Source: Drosophila miranda | Taxonomy: Eukaryota > Arthropoda > Insecta > Diptera > Drosophilidae | DNA: 64,000 bases | Direction: 5' to 3' | Assembly (NCBI RefSeq): GCF_003369915.1 | Contig: NC_046675.1 | Coordinates: 10,354,001-10,418,000, forward strand | Shown here: piece by piece, positions 60,295 through 64,000 of the stretch | Layout of the letters: each line of letters starts with the position of its first letter | Position numbering within the stretch: the stretch's first letter is position 1 | Program-made: the position numbers and the translations under genes | Notes under the pieces: generated by a model | Seen by the model: the letters and a program-made list of their open reading frames with translations, nothing else | Told to the model about the DNA's origin: nothing | The model's database searches: none

Positions 60295-63200
60295 CTGCTG
60301 TATTTATGAGCCTTTTTGGAAAGCGAAAAACAAATGGCCATAAATCAAGTGTCATATTCCGGCCACAGACAATGTTTCACCATGTAAGCGGCAGACAAGC
60401 TAACAAAAATACCACAAAAAACGGCAAACGGTTAGTGAGAGGAAGCGACCACTCTTAAATACAATAAAGGCAATGCAAATTGTATCTATTTAATTAAAAG
60501 CCTCGAAATGCATTTAAAAGTCGCATCATTGGGCATTTGGCATTGGAGTTCACTCACATCACGTATACGACATGTATCCACATGCACATTTGCAGAGACA
60601 GACCCGAGCCAGAGAGCGAACGGGAGCGACAGCGCGTGTAAGATTTTAATTACAGACCGTCGCGCCATTAAACGCTTTTAATGGCACTTCTTTGCGAACA
60701 ATTTTACTGCCAGAGGAATCTCATGCACTTTCACTTCACAGCAGTGCGAGCAGCACCAACAAGGATCAGACAGATAGAATCGGTACCGCACCCGTTGAAT
60801 TAATCTGCATGTGACCAGAGTAGACGATGGCCAAGTGATATCGCAAATTGCTACTTAAAAAACTAAAATTTCGGATTTTTGATTGAGTTTTCTCGTTTTT
60901 GTGTACATTTTGGGTCTATTTAGTAATGCCCAAACGCCACTCTATGCCTTTATTGTTTTTCAATTGAGATATGTATTTTGTTTTTGCTTTGCTTCTGCAC
61001 CTGGCATTCACAAAGAGACTCAGCGGCAAATTCCTCAACAATATAAATAAATCAGATACAGAATTTCATCTAAAATGAGGAAAATGTTTATGGATAAACA
61101 AAGTTTATTGAGCAAAATCCACAATCTCTTCATATACGATTTTGTTTTCTATTTTTGGAGCTGGTTTGCTTTGTTGCCAAGATTCGAATGAACATTCTTT
61201 GAATGGCTTAATTGGCTTTAGTCATGTGCTCACCGCTGTCGACTGGGCCGATTAGGAGTCTGCATTTTACTCTCAGCTTTATGCATGCATCATTTACTTC
61301 TTTTTTGTGCTTCATTGCACACTCCTTAACGTATTGTGAATAGTTTTCGAATTGCATGTCGGCATATCCTCTTCGAATTAGCAACCATGGCATCAGGGCC
61401 CATTGAGCCCTTTAAATGGCACTTTAATTTTAACGAGCCCTTAATGTGTCTTTAATTAGTAAGGCCGCTCGGCAGGCGCCTCTGGATTGATTGAATGTTT
61501 GCCCTTCAAATTGAGATTAATGGCTGCTAGTGGGAGGGAGTAGCCGGACCGGAAAAGAAGCTTCCATTCCCATAACATGAACGATGGAAGCTCGGGTCGG
61601 AAAGATGTACACACCCCCGTTTCCGGTCCGCCAACCTTGTTTTGTCTCTTGTTCTGCTCGAGATCTGCCTGTCCGCCCCTCTAACGGCGCTGTTTTGTTG
61701 CTTAGTCGTTGCCAAAATGCAATATTAATCATGTCGAGGGCCCACCTACCCGGCACGATTCCGGCTGATTTCCCCCAGCACAGTCCACAGGACAGTCAAT
61801 TCAATTAGCAGCTAATGAAGTAATTTCATCAGGTCGCCAATTAATTTATTTTATTCTTAAGCCATTACACGGCGCCTCAACAGGTTTGTGGTCATAAAAA
61901 TGTCACTGCAGCAAATGGGAGCCAAGGCGATACAAATTCCCACGCAGCATTCCATGTGACTCTGACTGCCATTACAGATGGGCGAGAGCAGACGTCAACA
62001 CTTGAACGCAGCAGGGAGCAAGGCCAATGAACAATATTCTTTCGGTCTGAGATTTGCGGGAGGCTCATGACACTACGATTTTATGACGTTTCGGGAGCAT
62101 CGCAATTATTTTTTATTGACCGAACAGCCATTGAGTGCTGGGTGCATATGAATGGCAATAAGAAACAGAAATACTCGTACATTTCGGCAGCATAGCCGAT
62201 TTTCATTGACAGTCTGTGGACCATAAATTCGGATGCTATACAAATTGAAAATGTTACTGAAAATTTCGAAAAAAAAAAACGTGTGTAAATATTTAAACTA
62301 GTTTTAAATTTAATTAAGCCCCTCCGGCTTTCTTTTCAAGTGAAATGGCGAGCATAAATATTTCGAATTATAAATTGGGAAGAGTTTAGCTTAAAGTTGC
62401 TTTTATTTTGATTACAAATGACTCGATTGTGCTCGTTTGGTAGACAAGGCTAAATATGTCTGCCTTGCCCAGGGCCAACTAATCGTACGGATGCTCGGAG
62501 TTCTCGTATCTGTGGATGAGTGGGGCAGAGTGGGAAACTTTATGGCACACAGGGGCATAGACAAAGACTCGAATTAGATGGCGTGCACTGGAAGCCAGCT
62601 CCGACTCCGACTCCCATCTCTGGTGTGGCCCCGCCTGGATGCCAATTCAAACGCCTGCAGCTGTTACAGCTCTAGAAGTTGGTCGTCTGCCTGATTCGGC
62701 CTGATGTTCATTATCTTGTCTCAATTCCACTAATAGTGGGAGCTGTCCCGCCAGACTAGTCATTTCGCTGACCTTGGCCTATGACTGAGCCTGTGCCCAG
62801 TCTCTTAAAGAGTTTACCAGACTAGCAGGCTACTTTAAATTGTAGTTGTGCAGGCCTCCTGAACCATCCAGAAATAGACGAGCCAAATCAAATCGAAACC
62901 AAATCGAAATACTCGAACATAAAGATAAATCGTCGTCATGGCAGCTTTAGATTATTGGAGCACCCGCCATGGCGCTTGGCTGCTACAAAAAATCTGTAAT
63001 TTGCAGTGCAAATGCTGGCGATAACTCAGCGAGGCCAAATCGGAATTTATGCGCTCCGCTGGGATGTCGTCATCATTTTTGCCTATTGGATACGCGCCAT
63101 TTGAGTGATTCTGATTGACTTTCGAGCGCCGTCCCTGTTCCTCCCCCTTCCCCTCCCCCGAAGAGAGCCGCCGTCTGATCTGTGCCCAATGTTATCAATT

Positions 63201-63627
63201 CCAGCCGTAAACAATTTCTGACAATATCCTGTTTACGTCATTGCTTATGCCCAAAGCTGGTCGGTATGGTCTCGTAGGGAACTGTCCGCAACTGTTCTGA
63301 TGTCCTTCTGCAGCCCACAAAGCATAAACACTTTGGGCCATATAAAATCGGGCATAAAAGTGCCCATAAAAGCCCACAGCAAGGGAATTAAGCGAACACT
63401 GGTGTGTTCTTAGTTGTTTCCGTTTCCGCAATTTCATTGGAATCTCAGCTCGGGAGTATGAAACGAAATGGTTTCCTCGTGTTGGATATAATACTTTCTC
63501 TGGTTGTAATAATACAAAATCTATACAAAAGGACAAAGTTGGTGTTCAAGGTCGCACATTAATCCATGGGAGGGTATAGGAGTAGATCCATGCGGAACTA
63601 ATCAATATAAGGGCTCGCGCACACTAT

Positions 63628-63687
63628 AGCTGAAAGCGGAGCTGAAATCGGCGCTGAAATCGGAGCTGAAAGCTCAGCTGATCTGAG
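63628..63687. repeat. 12 bp tandem repeat (AGCTGAAATCGG type), five units
   Basis: There are five adjacent 12 bp units: AGCTGAAAGCGG, AGCTGAAATCGG, CGCTGAAATCGG, AGCTGAAAGCTC and the more diverged AGCTGATCTGAG. Further GCTGAT/GCTGAAAGCT words follow to about 63757. It may be an isolated minisatellite or part of an unrecognised mobile element. Confidence 0.75.
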
Positions 63688-64000
63688 AGCTTTTTTCAGG
63701 CAGAATCAGCTTGCAGGTGCGTACATTGTCGGCTGATCTGATTGCTGAAAGCTAAAAGCCACTGCGAATTAATATTACATTTTTCAATTATTATTTATTT
63801 TGTATAATAATAAACATTGTGATGTCTTTCGAGCGTTTACTGTACTTGGGGACATAGTATATTATATTTATTATTGACATATGAAAATGGTAATAATAAA
63901 ACTTTTTGCCCAATTTATCGCCTTCCAGAAATTATAGAAATAAAACTATTATTCAAATATTTTTAATAATCCCGCTTATTCCCCAGCGCTGGGTTAACCA

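Larger units (their letters stand above)
53805..64000. other. 10 kb gene-poor right end
   Basis: No gene is recognised. The sequence looks like long intronic or intergenic DNA: unique, moderately AT-rich, with A/T runs and short repeats (CAATTGG at 58082-58108, GCCGAC/GCCGTC at 59257-59282, TTTGCCA at 60246-60294, and a 12 bp repeat at 63628-63687). One weak minus-strand exon candidate is at 61234-61393. Confidence 0.5.

Overview
The window is nuclear DNA from a Drosophila-type fly. The genes have short introns of about 50-70 bp with GT-AG ends, third codon positions in exons are GC-rich, core-promoter elements (DRE, Motif 1, TATA plus Inr) are present, there are degraded INE-1/DINE-1-like transposon pieces, and every recognisable protein is of insect type. 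The gene set Droj2, mRpS21, a Lip3-like lipase, Dic1 and two pyrokinin-2 receptors corresponds, from memory, to one neighbourhood on chromosome arm 3R of D. melanogaster (about 87B-C). The species cannot be fixed from the sequence alone.

The left third (1-23 kb) is gene-dense. It holds, in order: the 3' part of a Utp21/WDR36 ribosome-biogenesis WD40 gene (+); Droj2, a type I Hsp40 (-); mRpS21 (+); an eight-exon gene for an unrecognised secreted Thr/Glu-rich protein (+); a two-exon gene for a small single-pass membrane protein (-); an acid lipase (+); a DUF1091-family secreted protein (-) whose 3' end nearly abuts the lipase; the mitochondrial dicarboxylate carrier Dic1 (-); a tRNA-Ile(AAU) gene (+); and Elp6 (+).

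The right two thirds (23-64 kb) are gene-poor. The only certain genes are two paralogous peptide GPCRs of the pyrokinin-2/neuromedin-U receptor family, arranged head to head: 38386-42678 on the minus strand and 50347-53308 on the plus strand. Three of their internal exons have exactly the same lengths (166, 133 and 199 nt), so they come from an old duplication. Their long cytoplasmic tails share a short conserved motif. The roughly 15 kb before, 7.7 kb between and 10.7 kb after the receptors are non-coding as far as can be read. They contain simple repeats and GAGA tracts, and a few exon-like segments with good splice signals that could be undescribed exons (27651-27739 minus; 36988-37102 plus; 45363-45381 plus; 53742-53804 plus).

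No operon-like, CRISPR, phage or other clearly new multi-gene system is visible. The most promising leads are the uncharacterised secreted Thr-rich gene, the candidate exons in the gene-poor part, the receptor-pair tail motif, and a pair of heat-shock-element-like sites upstream of Droj2.
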